Notes: generated by a model not told the origin, from the letters alone. A stretch of DNA of 64,000 nucleotides from Antedon mediterranea (GCF_964355755.1 NC_092673.1:2733001-2797000); one strand, 5' to 3'; positions 27,728 through 40,383 are shown, counted from the stretch's first letter. Numbers and translations: made by a program.

Positions 27728-30700
27728 ATGGTACATCAAGTATTTAGTTTACTTGTAGCCTTAATATGTATAATGTGCATAGGATCTGGGAGTACAACTA
27801 AACGGCTTGCTCCCCTATACTCAAGCTTAAATCATCGTCGGGTGGAAAACCAATATATTGTGAAGTTACAGGTAAGAACAATTCATTAATAATATGTAGC
27901 ATTTGTTGTACATTTATATGCAGATCTACATATTGTGTAGCTTCCTATCAGAGTGAAATTCATTTTCAAACACATGCTTCTTGTGATTCTATATATAATG
28001 CAGTTTGTAGTAAGTAAAAGCAAGGCAATCTAACAGCAGGACACTGGGCTCGCCTTGCCAAGATAGGAACTTGTAACAGTCCTTTGATCTTATGTCTGGC
28101 TGCAACAAATACCAACAGTATTGTACTATGTACTATGTACATACTTCGAACATGCGCGGTGTCTGGTAAGGGGTGTGGAACTGATCATGTGGAGCCACAG
28201 ATACCCCTTTCATCTCCGGAGCTCAGCATCCTGTTGGATGGCCTTGATAAAAGGATAGGTCTATGGTACTCACAGTCAAGTGGATATGTTATTAAACGTA
28301 ATGGAGGCATGAAATATAAGCAAAACTAAAAAATCAATCATTGGATCGTTAAATTTATTATAGGCCTAGCATAGTTTTGACAAAGAAATTGCCCAATGTA
28401 TCAAGAAATATATTACAAATATACGTGACACAGCAATACCAGCTTTTGACACTATTCATCAGTCTCAAAATTATTATATATTGAATAAATGACTAGTATT
28501 CATATATCATCTTATTCTAATGGTTTTCCTTCATATTAATTAATTTAATTCGACTAGTAATTTGTTAGCCAACCAGCTTGTTTGGTAATGAGATTCCATC
28601 CTTGCCTTTCTGGTTTTGTTATTCATGTTCAGTTTGTGTTGCAGGTAGATGGTATGACTGATATGAATCCAATTAAGATTATTATTATAATAATGAATAC
28701 ACAATTACTAATAAATTATATCATGTGTGTGTTATTACAATCAACTTTCCCAATACCGGATTGTCTGAAAACTGGAAACTCTCCCAAAACCAAACTTTTT
28801 TTAGGTCTAAAATGTCCTAAATTAACTTTTACCATTAGAAAGCAGTGGCGTATCCAGTAGGGGGGCCGGGGGGGCCCGGGCCCCCCTGATTTCGTTTCCG
28901 TCGGCACATCATCGCGGCCGTCGGCAAACAAAGGTGCCGGGGAAAAAATAAACTATTTATTCTGACAATATTTGAACTGTAAACATAATTCTTTTGAGTG
29001 TTTGTTTATTTACATATCATATCATCATTGATCCCTTCAGATCAAATATTTTTTATTTTCATTACATCTAACGAAACACGTAAAAAATGTGTAGCACGTA
29101 GGCTACGTACGGCCGTACGCGGTAGATTGTTTACTCAAAAGTCTTTGACCTTACCCTAAAACCTTGTTTTTGCATGCAGTTGAGCCTCTTATGACCTGGG
29201 ATTTGTATGTCTTCCTACGCTAAGAGATTATAGTTCCACATGCCATGTGCTTTTTTGTCTAAGATATATTTGTTATAAGTGCCAAAAACCCGTTTTTTTT
29301 TTCTCGATATGAGGCCTTTATTATTCAAAATTTTTAAAGAAAAAGCACATATACCATAAAAAATATCCATGTATTTCATTTTTGGAACAGAATATTCCGT
29401 GAGGCTCAACTACAAAACCACCATTTTGTGATATTATGTCATCGTAAGCCAATCAAAGCTGAGCTTTCTCGGGATTGGCATTGCTCACGGTTGAATGATT
29501 TAGGATTTTAGCTGATTTGATTGGTGGATGCGAATCACCCGCAGCGGAATGTTTTCTCTCGCGCGTGTACCATGAATCTCTCTGATCAAAGTTAGAGCAA
29601 TGAATTTGTCCGAATTCCGTTAAGTAAACAACTTTATATATTTGATAAGCATTTAATAACATGTTTTATTGATATTTCCAATGGTGATATATAAAATAAA
29701 TTACTAAAAACGTAATTGTATGTAATTATTTTAACCAAAAATGGCGTAGTTAATAGAATTGTCGACTGAGGCCGCAAATTGTTTTACTTCTTTCGTGGCT
29801 AAAAACGATCATTTTCGGCGATGTTTTAGACCCAATATTTCGAAAACTACAAATCAGATTTTCCTAATTCTTTCTTTATTGTAATATGAATACAACATAG
29901 GCCTACTAACAGATTATGTTGGTTTGGTTTTAATTTTGCATCGTTATCCCATATAAGACAATATGACTATGTAATCCTAGAACATATTGATCAGAGACGT
30001 CGTGTATGTACAGATAATGACACCAATTTTGTCGGCAAATTGGCAATTCCCGGCCCCCCCAACTTCAAAATCCTGGATACGCCACTGTTAGAAAGACATT
30101 CCAAATACAAGACTTTTCAGAAAAGGTGTCTGGTATTGGGAGAGTTGACTGTATATCATTTCCTATTTTTATCATTTATATAGAATAACGTTGATGCAGA
30201 GATTTTCCTAAACAATGTAAAATCAATATTCAAGGCACTGCGCTACAACGACTGTCAAATCTCATTGAGTTATAATACGATTTTTAAAGGATTTCTTGCT
30301 AACATGAATTCTGATGCTCTTAAGATGGTAGGTACAGTCTACAAATTATCATGCTCTATTAACGTGATCAACCACTTCCTCTTTCATGATGTTATAGCCG
30401 TAGAAACATCTCATAGTAAACTCAGAGAGTTGTAAACTTATTTTAAAACTCTCTGGTAAAAAAGTAACTCTTAATTCTTAACAATGTATAATCTGTCTGT
30501 TGCTTGCTTTAAAAGTATACTTTAATTTTGGAAACTGTACGCAAAACATTGGATACACTTCTTGACATGATATTGCAGGTACGAGAACTCACGTTGGTCG
30601 CTCATGTTGAGGTGGACAGTGAGTTTTCAATTTCAAACGTGGCATCTTGGGGACTGGATCGCATTGATCAGCGTAACCTACCACTTGATAATCAATATAC

Positions 30701-32872
30701 ACCTTCAGGTAAGAAATTTATTTAGACTGTTACCGTATATACATATGTGACATTGTATCATAGAATTGGCCTATGATACTGGGGTCACATACAAATTATA
30801 GATGCAATACCAGGAATACTCTATGCAATGTTACTCTCAAGATAATTTCTGAAATATTCACATTTTTAGGAACTGGAGAAGGAGTAAATATATACATAAT
30901 TGACACTGGTATCTTAGCCACTCATGTCGACTTCGAGGATAGAGCTGAAGCAGCGTATGATGCGTTAGACGGTGATGTACGTTTTTTAAATTTATTGAGT
31001 TATCTTCCCTATCACATTAAACATTTTAAGAATGAAATTTGATGATAATAATATTTCAAAACATTCATTAAGCTCTGTCTACACTATCAACCTTTATGTG
31101 ACAAAAACATGTGATGTGCCCATATATGGACATAGTGATGTCATATCACTACCATATTTGGGCATATCACTACCAAATTTAGGAACATAACACTAGTTTG
31201 ATTGTGCAGACAGAGCTGAATAAGTAAAATCCGAATATAAATAGTTGTGAATTTCTTAAAGGGTGTAGATTGCAATGGACATGGAACCCATGTTGCCGGG
31301 ACTGCTGGTGGGAAGACGTTTGGTGTGGCCAAAAAAGTGAACATTCATGGGGTTCGAGTGTTGAATTGCCAGGGAGATGGACTGACGTCTGATGTTTTAG
31401 AAGGTAGCTCAATTTCAGGCTCTCCTGTCCAATAGGCTGTTCTTTTATTGTTACCGTTCTTGTAGCCGTTTTCTTCTGAAGACAAATGGCCGCCATTGAC
31501 GGATACTTAGTATCAGTTGATTTCACTGCTGGTGTACTCAAGATCTACGATTATGCCATGCTATACAGTTTTGATTTTTTGATTTATATAACATTGAGAA
31601 TAAGAATAATAAATCCTCTTTATTAGAAAGACCTTCTCCTGCAGTTTAACAAAAATTGAATGTTGATTTTATTTTAAAGGAATGGATTGGGTTGCGGCAA
31701 ATGCCCAAAAACCTGCTGTTGCTTCAATGTCGATAGGCGGTGGATACTCCATATCACTTAATACCGCAGTCGGCGGATTATATGACATGGGTATACTATT
31801 AGTGGCAGCATCTGGAAACGAACAAATTGATGCATGTAATACGTCACCGGCATCCGCGGAAGAGGTAATGATTCCATCAACAACATAAACACAAATAAGG
31901 CACAATAAACACGAAACTGCAGCGTACATTCCCCCTTAATAAAGGTGTCCGTTGAATGAAGAAATCTTTGTATGTTTGAGACGCAAATAAAACAACCTCT
32001 ACTGTCTACCCATTCTTTATCTCCAGATATGGTATAATATGCCCAGTATCATGCAAAATATATAATACAGTGTCACATATGTAACACATGGCGCCTGGAC
32101 TATGTTATGGTACATGGTACATATGTAAGACTGTATCACAAAATCTGCCTATGATACTGGTGTAACATACACATGCGTGACACTGTATCACACAATTTGT
32201 CTATGATACTGGGAAAATTATACATCCCAGTACCTTCGATACAGTATCAAACTGTGACCTTTGATATCTTAATCTATTCTTAGGCATTCGGTGTTAGTGC
32301 TTCAGACAATTCTGACAATTGGGCAAGCTTTTCTAATACTGGAAGCTGCGTTGATCTGATTGCTCCTGGAGTTGACATTGCTAGTACATATATTGGCTCA
32401 AACACAGCAGCGGCCGTTGCCTCTGGAACTTCCATGGCTTGTCCACACGTTTCTGGTAAGTATAGTTGATTAACAAAAATGTAGCAGTTCTACTGTAAAG
32501 CTGTCTACTCTATCAAACTTTATGTGACAAAAAGTGATGTGCTCATATATGGACATGATGATGTCTGTATCACTATGATGTATCACTACCATATCTGGAC
32601 ATGTCACTACTGTATTTGGGCACATCACACTTTTGTTGTCAAACTAGTTTGATAGTGTAGACAGAGCTTAAAAGTAGGAGGAAAGCATCCAAAATATATT
32701 AAACAATTATGTTTTATTACCGACAGGTGCAGCATGCATATTACTGCAACTAGAACCAAACTTAAGTGTGGATCAACTTAGAGAAAAACTAATAAGCACA
32801 AGTACAAAAGATGTCATTAACAACGTACCTTTAAATACTGTTAACCAACTCCTTTATGTTGGAAAGTCTTAA
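27728..32872 (+). CDS. Secreted proteinase K-like serine protease (S8A), gene C, complete
   Basis: Eight exons: 27728-27871, 30184-30327, 30579-30708, 30870-30976, 31262-31403, 31680-31864, 32284-32455 and 32727-32872; 1,170 bp, 389 aa. The N-terminus (about 1-22) is a hydrophobic signal peptide; about 40-110 is the I9-type propeptide (NQYIVKLQ start). The catalytic domain has Asp151 (IIDTGI), His182 (GHGTHVAG), oxyanion Asn269 (AASGN) and Ser334 (GTSMACPH). The pocket strand reads SIGGG, with Ile241 where D and most relatives have Leu. Intron positions match gene B except for an added intron after PHVSG. Intron 1 holds a hAT-like insertion missing from D. An F1 MITE begins at the stop codon. 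An AATAAA is near 33,118. By family a secreted endopeptidase. Confidence 0.95.
28021..28252. repeat. F5 element (intron 1 of gene C)
   Basis: Ends CAAGGCAATCTAACAGCAGG and CATCCTGTTGGATGGCCTTG. It holds an 81-codon frame with no recognisable domain, which I treat as chance. Confidence 0.7.
28738..30155. repeat. F6 inverted-repeat element split by the hAT-like insertion
   Basis: Ends near TCAACTTTCCCAATACC and GGTATTGGGAGAGTTGACTG. The uninterrupted partner is at 44,189-44,354, and a third copy is at 53,282-53,468 in ETF1. Confidence 0.75.
28843..30087. mobile_element. Non-autonomous hAT-like transposon in intron 1 of gene C
   Basis: 1,245 bp with terminal inverted repeats CAGTGGCGTATCCAG and CTGGATACGCCACTG, each followed inward by G/C-rich runs. 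The 8-bp target duplication TTAGAAAG is exact on both sides, and gene D keeps the empty site (a single TTAGAAAG near 44,287). An 8-bp duplication with a CAGTGGCG end is typical of hAT. No transposase frame. Confidence 0.93.
31069..31219. repeat. F1 MITE (intron 4 of gene C)
   Basis: Both ends present (GCTCTGTCTACACTATCAA, GCAGACAGAGC). Also in gene D at 45,270-45,419, so it predates the duplication. Confidence 0.85.
32497..32670. repeat. F1 MITE (intron 7 of gene C)
   Basis: Lies in the intron that distinguishes C/D from gene B. Partner at 46,708-46,881. Confidence 0.85.
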
Positions 32873-33013
32873 GCCTTGTCTAAACCACCACACTGTATGC
32901 GACAACAAAATGTGATGTGCCCATATTTGGACATGATGTCATATCACTCCCATATTTGGGCACGTCACACTTTTTTTTGTCAAAACTAGTTTGATAGTGT
33001 AGACAGAGCTTTA
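32870..33013. repeat. F1 MITE forming the start of the gene C 3' UTR
   Basis: Its terminal TTAAGC supplies the TAA stop codon of the gene (TCT TAA GCC). The right end is GTAGACAGAGCTTTA. Partner in D at 47,082-47,224. Confidence 0.75.
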
Positions 33014-33119
33014 GTCACAGACAAAACTCTACAAGTTAAGGAATGTGCACATTTTGAATTTAGTTTGGTTATTGTAAAAATACCAAAAATGTTATTGCAT
33101 GCAGTTTGTAGTAATGGAA

Positions 33120-34825
33120 TAAAGTAAAAGAAAATTAAGTACTATTAACCTTCTAATTAAAATCCTAGGGATTTATGGACATTTTGACTGTAAATTAATT
33201 ACAATTTACAGTATATTTAATTGAATACCTTGAATTAAATTGAAATATAGAATTTAGTCTAAATGATATATGAATTAAACTACAGTAAACAAATACTAAA
33301 GTTGATTTTTGTTTGAAATTGTTTTCTTATTATATTCAAATTTAACCAACAATAAAATATAAATAACCTTCTTTGCCAAAGCAAATGTTTCGAGTCCTGC
33401 TGAAGTGATTTTATTTAGGTTACATACCAGTAAGTTATTGACAAAAAACACAATCGATCAACAACATCAAAATTAAGAGTCTATATTTAATTGTCACTTC
33501 GGAAAACGTGGTTCACAGTATTTTATTTTTGTTTTTTTGAGTCATTCAAAAATCAAATGGCACAAAATTAAACAGAACAAAAAAAATATCTTATAGTTTA
33601 ATGTTATTTTAATAAACTTAAAAAACTAAATTTTATCATAAATACATTATTATAATAATGTACCAGATTTTATGTTTTGTTTATTGGGAGATAAGAGTAT
33701 AATAAATCCCAGTGACTATGATAAATACAGAGGCTCTGGAAAATACATTTCTTGGTACCATTCTCATACTCCTAAAGAGCAATATACAGTGAATTGCATA
33801 TTTATATGCAATAAGTAGCAAAATATTATTAAATGTAAATATATACGACTCATAATATAAAGATAATTACCCTCCGTTTACAAAATCAATCAATTGCTTT
33901 CTTCTTAAATCAAATTCGTAATAGATCACTTTAGGAAAATCCCTTGTAAAGTTTGATTCTCACTAGGACGCAACGCAGTGAAATGACCAATCACAATGAA
34001 ATAATTTGAATGATCATGATTGGTCAAATTACTTTTATCCTTGTGGGAACCAAGCTTATTGTATGCGTATATTGGGAATTCCCCATATGTACAATAAAAC
34101 AATGAACAAACTTGTTTCTACCTTTAAAGGGGAATTCAAATTCATATTGCTTAATATACAATTTAAGGATTTATAATTATATTTATAATAACACCCTATA
34201 TTTTCAGAAAAGGGTGAATCAGGTTTTGTAACAAATTGGTGTTACAGGACCTATTGTTAAAAATATAAATTGTAAACTCGGAGCTACCCTTTAAGGTATT
34301 TATTTGACTCAATAGATGTATTTAACTTACACTAAAAAACACCTTGCAGTGATCTGCTCCCACTGTTGGCATATATACAGCAAGGAGTTTGAGGAGCTAG
34401 ATCTGCTGATTATCTGCTCAAAACAGCCCAGTCAAATACTCATCAGTTAACACCTCTGCTTTTTAAATTTTGTGTTTAACACTCCTATTCAAAGTATTTT
34501 GGTTGCAACGTACTAAACTGTGACCAAGTGATATTTATGCGTGGTTCCCACTAGAGACGCAACACGAAACGTATGGGATTTAACCAGTTACAGGCGATAA
34601 ATTATTTGATGACAATGTGTAGCTTATCATTGGTCAACTCGCTTGCGTTGCATCCTAGTGGGAACCAAGCTTTACTCTCACTTTTATCAGATGTTAATTT
34701 TGGTAGTGGTATCACACACTATGCTCATGAAATTGTGACGAGTCAAAAAAAAAAAAAAAAAATTTATAATATCTTTAAATTGAAGTGTGCCACGAAGTCA
34801 CCCCATGGCAGGAAAAGTATCAAAT
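33120..34825. other. 3' flank of gene C with two F2 MITEs, no gene seen
   Basis: AT-rich intergenic DNA shared with unit 2. F2 copies are at about 33,950-34,058 and 34,542-34,674 (GGTTCCCACTAG and CTAGTGGGAACCAAGCTT). No further coding exon found on either strand. Confidence 0.7.
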
Positions 34826-35380
34826 AAACAAGAAATATTTCTTACAAAAAATGCCGCGTAACTTTTTGACTGGACAGTTGTAAGAACAGCCTGCATTAAT
34901 CTAATATAATAGGTCGGCCAATCAAAACGCAAGTGAACAATTGGGACTTTACTTGTGATTTATGTCATTGGCCTGTCAGCACAGTCGTTTCTTTCTAGAA
35001 TTACGCACAAACTTGTATTGGGAGTAATGTATGTTTATGTGGTTATTACTATCGCATTTAGGTATTGATAATAATAATAATATGGCTTTTGAATATATAA
35101 TTACTGTCTGTAGAATAACATTTATACATTTTCGGTTCGCGATGAAAAGTTATATGAATGGATTTGTAATATAGGTATTTATAATAATAGTATATGGGTT
35201 GTATTATTGCTAAGCTATCACCAAATCGCGTTATAACATTATTTCTCAGAGTTTTTTGCACCATTGATCAATACCAAACGCGTATCTGTATTATAGTTTT
35301 TAATGAATCATTACATTACTAAAAATACCCAATTAAATCAATCGCGTCAGTCCAATTCCGACTTATGTTTCGATCACATA

Positions 35381-35537
35381 GTTCTGTGTCTACACTGTCC
35401 CAACTAGTTTAACAAAAAAAGTGTGATGTGCCCAAATATGGTAGTGATATGCCCGAATATCGTAGTGATATGACATCATCATGTCTATATAATATGGGCA
35501 CATCATATTTAGTTTGATAGTATAGACAGAGCTTAAG
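35381..35537. repeat. F1 MITE
   Basis: Core and right end (GTATAGACAGAGCTTAA) intact; left end diverged. Confidence 0.8.
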
Positions 35538-35561
35538 GATTATATTTAAAAAATGTTTTCT

Positions 35562-35790
35562 TACATTTTGAAAAAAAAGTATTTATTTGTTTATAAGCCC
35601 AATTTTCCAGTCTTAATTTTACATTTTGAAAAAAAAGTATTTTATTTGTTGATAAGCCCAATTGTGCAGTCTTATTTTACATTTTGAACGAAAGTATTTA
35701 TTTGTTGATAAGCCCAATTTTGCAGTCTTATTTTACATTTTAAACGAAAGTATTTATTTGTTGATAAGCCGAATTTCCAGTTTAATAATA
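35562..35790. repeat. About 57-bp tandem repeat, 4 copies
   Basis: The unit includes AAGTATTTATTTGTTGATAA then GCCCAATTTTGCAGTCTTA. Stray single copies recur near 36,330 and 36,530. Confidence 0.8.
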
Positions 35791-36870
35791 ATGACCCCTT
35801 CCACAGTGCTTATACCATATACATTTTACATGATATTGACCGTGGGTTCTTTACGCCTCTGATGCATTTGTTTTTATTGTACCTTTTTAATAAATTATTA
35901 TATGTTTAGGCCAAATCACACCCAATTTAATGAAACGGTCAGATTCTGATTTCAATTGAACGAAAGTACAGTAGTACTGTATTATTCATTGATAAGCCAA
36001 GGGTCCCATGGCGTTAGCCAATATCTTGAGTTTTTGACTCATGTCAACCTGTAACACAAATCATTCTTCAAAATCTAAAGAAAGAACCTCACACGTCTTT
36101 TTTGTGAGTGATACACTATGGATATGCCCACGAAAATAATATGTGGACATTGCAAACAATCATAGGCCTACAGTAACAAACATAACATGGCTAATAAGCA
36201 TAGCATTCAGACTGGTTTGTTTTCTAGCGGATTTTTATTTACTTTAGCATGTACAATAAAACTAGTAACAGTGGCTATATTAATAATTATACTGATTATC
36301 CTTGATGTTATCGCGTCTAATAATAAAATATTTTGTTGTTGATAAGCCCAATTTTGCAGTCTTAATAATGACCCTTCCACAGTGCATTTTACATGATATT
36401 GACCGAGGGGTTTTACGCCTCTATAGCCACTGATCAATACCATAATTAATGTACTTTTTTTAATGAAAATTGAAATGTTTCAACATACCCAATTCAATAA
36501 ACGGTCCGTTTTCGAGTTCAATCTTTTACGAAAGTATTTATTTGATTGATAAGCCAAATTTTTAGTCCTAATGATTTGAGATTCAACGGGTTTTGCTTTC
36601 AATTGTATAATAATATAATTATATATATATATAAATATAATATTAAGTATAATTATGAATTCACCAACACTTTCAGGCCCAATAACAATGATCCCGGGCC
36701 CGAGTTTTTGTAGACCGGACTTCCATGCACAGCCACATGTTAAGGAATATGAATCTCTTTATGATTTTAATATGGTTCGAAATGATATTACACAACAACG
36801 ATTAGACAGCAACTGTGCAAGAGTCCAACTAATAAAATCGGAATGATCAATTAATTAAACATTTACAGCA

Positions 36871-37240
36871 TAAGGCCCATACACTAGGACGATAACGATC
36901 GACGATAAATAGACAAATATGCATTTTTAATACATAAACCAAAAGAAATATAAACAATTCATTTGATGAAAATTATATTTTCACACGTCCAATCAAATGA
37001 CGTCATGATTAGTAAGACCATTAATATCGTGACAATACAGCGATTTTATTGTTTTTATTTATCATGACGTCATTTGATTGGAATTTGAAAAACATTATTT
37101 TTATCAAAGACAGCATAAATGATTATCCTATAGGTCTAGAACGAAAACCTTTCTAATTTCTTTTGGTTTATGTAAAAAAAATGCATGCTATATATTTATC
37201 GTCCGTCGTTATCGTCATAGTGTAATTGGGCCTTTATACA
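36871..37240. repeat. MITE with GGCCCATACACTA-type ends
   Basis: Left end GGACGATAACGATCGACGAT pairs with the right end ATCGTCCGTCGTTATCGTC, and outer GGCCCA/TGGGCC also pair. Internal arms pair too (CAAATGACGTCATGA-type block near 37,000 and 37,065). Noncoding. Confidence 0.8.
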
Positions 37241-38279
37241 AAAAAAATAAATTGATTACGAAGTTACATGTCATTTTCACCTATCACCAAAAAACTAACA
37301 CTAATTAATTGTTACGAAGCCAATTTATATTATATATTTCATTAAATCTGAACTTTACGGTAAATGAAGAGTAAGTGTCAGTTAATATGAATAATATAAC
37401 TAGTAGGTCTATGAACTTGCGTCCAGACACAGAACTGTGACATTACTATCATAAATGTTGAAACCACTTATAAAACCTTTTTTTAAAGAAAATATAATTG
37501 TATTAGGAGAAGGCTAATAAACAAATAGATAATGTACAAACCTTTTTCTGGATTAATTAATGAAGCAGGCGTTAATAATAATCTGCTGCTGCTACCTAGA
37601 CTGATTGTTCACCTTCTGACGATAATTGATTAGACTCCCCCCCCCCCCCCCACAGCATCTGATAACCAAAAAAAAATTTACCAGGACACTGTTTCAATGA
37701 TTCAATATCTGACGGCGTATTATTATAACATTGGCCTAGATTTACAGTCAAAAGAAAGTCATTGTAAATACCTCCCTTTATGTTGACAGAGCCAAATTAA
37801 AGTTTTGACCATTATCGAATGATTATTTGACAGTGACTTATTATAACACCGGCCTGGTTGACAGCAAAAACGAAGTTATTATTTATTGAACAAGATTTTA
37901 CAGATTTCCGTCTACATCTCAATAATACTGTATTATCAGCAAAGGCTTTCATATAGACCTTCTTCTCCCAGACGTTTTTTGGGTCCAGCAGCTACCTATA
38001 AATTATAATCGAGTTTCTAAATTCACAAAACTGTCAGCCTTAGATACTAAAGCTACCGCTATGAAACAGCTTATTAATGAATATGTCCTCCTGGGACATA
38101 GCTGGCTAGAGCCGCGGCGCGAAAAATACATATATTTGTATAATTTGTTGTACATACTACTAAAACAACAAATCTAAGGTCAAAAGATCAAAGTTCAATA
38201 ATTGACCTTTTAACCTTAGAATTCTCTATACCAATGATCACAGACATAATGGAATGACGTTCATCTTGTCATACAAAAA

Positions 38280-38395
38280 TGGATGGACGTTTAAGGGTCA
38301 CTATGCTATTAACCCACTAGAATCCCTGTAGGCCACAAGACGCCAGTAGTGAGTGTAGACTGGGGTAGTACGATGAACACTGGCATGTGCTTAAC
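38280..38395 (+). pseudogene. WDR91 terminal-exon fragment at the segmental-duplication junction
   Basis: Begins abruptly at ATGGATGGACGTTTAAGG, runs through the WDR91 stop and into the next 124-bp unit as far as GTGCTTAAC, where a transposon follows. It is the left edge of duplication unit 2. Confidence 0.92.
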
Positions 38396-38397
38396 TA

Positions 38398-40381
38398 CGG
38401 TGGCCCACAACTGTCACGCACACTATAACACAGAATCACACAATTAAAGAAGGAATTACACAATTAAAGAAGGAATTACACAATTAAAGAAGAAATCGCA
38501 CAATTAAAGAAGAAATCGCATATAAACAAAAGAAAGCATGAAAATATAAAACGAAATGCACAAATAAAGAAGAAACGCGCAATTAAAGAAGAGCTAAGCA
38601 CAATTAAAGAAGTCCGCAACAAATTCGAAAGCTCCTCGCACAATTAAAGAATTCCGCAACAAATTCGAAAGTACCTCGCACAATTAAAGAAGTCCGCAAC
38701 AAATTCGAAAGCTCCTCGCACAATTAAAGAAGTCCGCAACAAATTCGAAAGTACTTCACACACAATTAAAGTACAGTAGTCCGTATGGAACGCCATTGCT
38801 GCCTCCGGCAGCAAATTTTAATTCCATTCGGCTCTTTTACCATTACGTTCGGCTCTTTTAGCATTCGGCGCATTTCTATTCGGCCCATTTACCATTTCGT
38901 TCGGCTCTTTCAGAATTCGGCGCATTTCTATTTGGCCCATTTACCATTATGTTCGGCTCTTTCAGCATTCGGCTCTTTTTTATTCGGCCCATTTACCATT
39001 ACGTTCGGCTCTTTTTAATTCGGCCCTTTTTTATTCGGCTCTTTCTGCATTACGTTCGGCTCTTTTTGATTTGGCCCTTTTTTATACGGCGCAATTCAAT
39101 TCTAACCTTTTACATGGGATCAAATGGAAGAAAATCAACGGCTGGAAATGAGTCTATGAAAAGTTTACAAAACATATAGATGCAGCATGTAGATTGTTGG
39201 TTGAATTAAATGAATTTGAAGGCTATTTCAATATAACTAATCATTTTATTGACATGATTAATGTGTTAGTTAGAGAACTTGCAATTGTCCAACCTTATTG
39301 ACCATTTTGAGAGAGAAAAGGTTTGATTCATGGCCTAGGCTAGCTAGGCCTAGCCTAGTGTCAGCCTAACATTTAATAATAATAATTTACCCTTTCTCTC
39401 TAAAAATTTGTTAAAAGATGAATTAATTTTAGGTTATTCAACACATCCTTAATCGGTTGGCTACTCATGGTTGGCGCCATGATGATCAAATGTTTGTAAA
39501 CTTTTCATAGACTCATTTCCAGTCATTGATTTTCTTCCATTTGACCCCATGTCAAAGGTTAGATTTTAATTGCGCCATATAAAAAAATGCCGATTTAAAA
39601 AGAGCCCAACGTAATGCAGAAAGAGCCGAATAAAAAAGGGCCCAATCAAAAAGAGCCGGCCGAACGTAATGTTAAATGGGCCGAATAAAAAAGAGCCGAA
39701 TGCTGAAAGAGCCGAATGTAATGGTAAATGGGCCGAATAAAAAGAGCCGAATGCTGAAAGAGCCGAACGTAATGGTAAATGGACCAAATAGAAATGCGCC
39801 GAATGCTGAAAGAGCCGAACGTAATGGTAAAAAGGCCGAATAGAAATGCGCCGAATGGTAAAAGAGCCGAACGTAATGGTAAAAGAGCCGAATAGAATTA
39901 GAGTTTGCTGCCGGAGGCAGCGATGGCGTTCCATACGGACTACGGTACTTTAATTGTGCGAGGTACTTTCGAATTTGTTGCGGACTTCTTTAATTGTGTG
40001 AGGAGCTTTCGAATTTGTTGCGAACTTCTTTAATTGTGCGAGGTACTTTCGAATTTGTTGCGGACTTCTTTAATTGTGCGAGGAGCTTTTGATTTTGTTG
40101 CGAACTTCTTTAATTGTGGGAGGAGCTTTCGAATTTGTTGCGGACTTCTTTAATTGTGCGAGGAGCTTTCGAATTTGCTGCGGACTTCTTTAATTGTGCT
40201 TAGCTCTTCTTTAATTGCGCGTTTCTTCTTTATTTGTGCATTTCGTTTTATATTTTCATGCTTTCTTTTGTTTATATGCGATTCCTTCTTTAATTGTGTG
40301 ATTTCTTCTTTAATTGTGTGATTTCTTCTTTAATTGTGTGAATATGATTTATATAGTGTGCGTGACAGTTGTGGGCCACCG
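38398..40381. mobile_element. Foldback transposon 1 (long inverted arms, TA flanks)
   Basis: The ends are CGGTGGCCCACAACTGTCAC and its reverse complement. Arms of roughly 780-890 bp (38,398-39,175 and 39,488-40,381) enclose a 312-bp unique spacer. Arms are layered: terminal repeat, ATTAAAGAAG-rich repeats, about 40-bp units with CCGCAACAAATTCGAAAG, then short CATTCGGCTCTTTT-type repeats. TA borders each end. No transposase. The frames seen in the arms (GSFTITFGSF-like) are products of the short repeats. Confidence 0.93.
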
Positions 40382-40383
40382 TA

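Larger units (their letters stand above)
34826..38121. other. 3.3-kb segment present only in duplication unit 1
   Basis: In unit 2 the flanks are joined directly (TATCAAAT then AAAAATACATATATTTG at about 49,018-49,040). Inside I see an F1 MITE, a 57-bp tandem repeat, a MITE at 36,871 and poly-C at about 37,636-37,652, but no clear gene. A 63-codon frame at 36,655-36,846 (GPSFCRPDFHAQPHVKEY) has no recognised domain. It is either an insertion in unit 1 or a deletion in unit 2. Confidence 0.8.
26797..38280 (+). repeat. Segmental duplication, unit 1 (contains gene C)
   Basis: Nearly identical to 42,264-49,187 in order and sequence, apart from copy-specific insertions: a hAT-like element (28,843-30,087) and 34,826-38,121. 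Its last 155 bp (38,125-38,280) match 49,028-49,187, which marks the end of the unit. Confidence 0.92.

Noticed and set aside
28084-28329. 81-codon frame in gene C intron 1
   Set aside because: Falls within an F5 inverted-repeat element and is not kept open as a gene elsewhere.
36655-36846. 63-codon ORF as a gene
   Set aside because: No recognised domain, no splice partners and AT-rich repeat surroundings; mentioned only inside the copy-1-specific segment.
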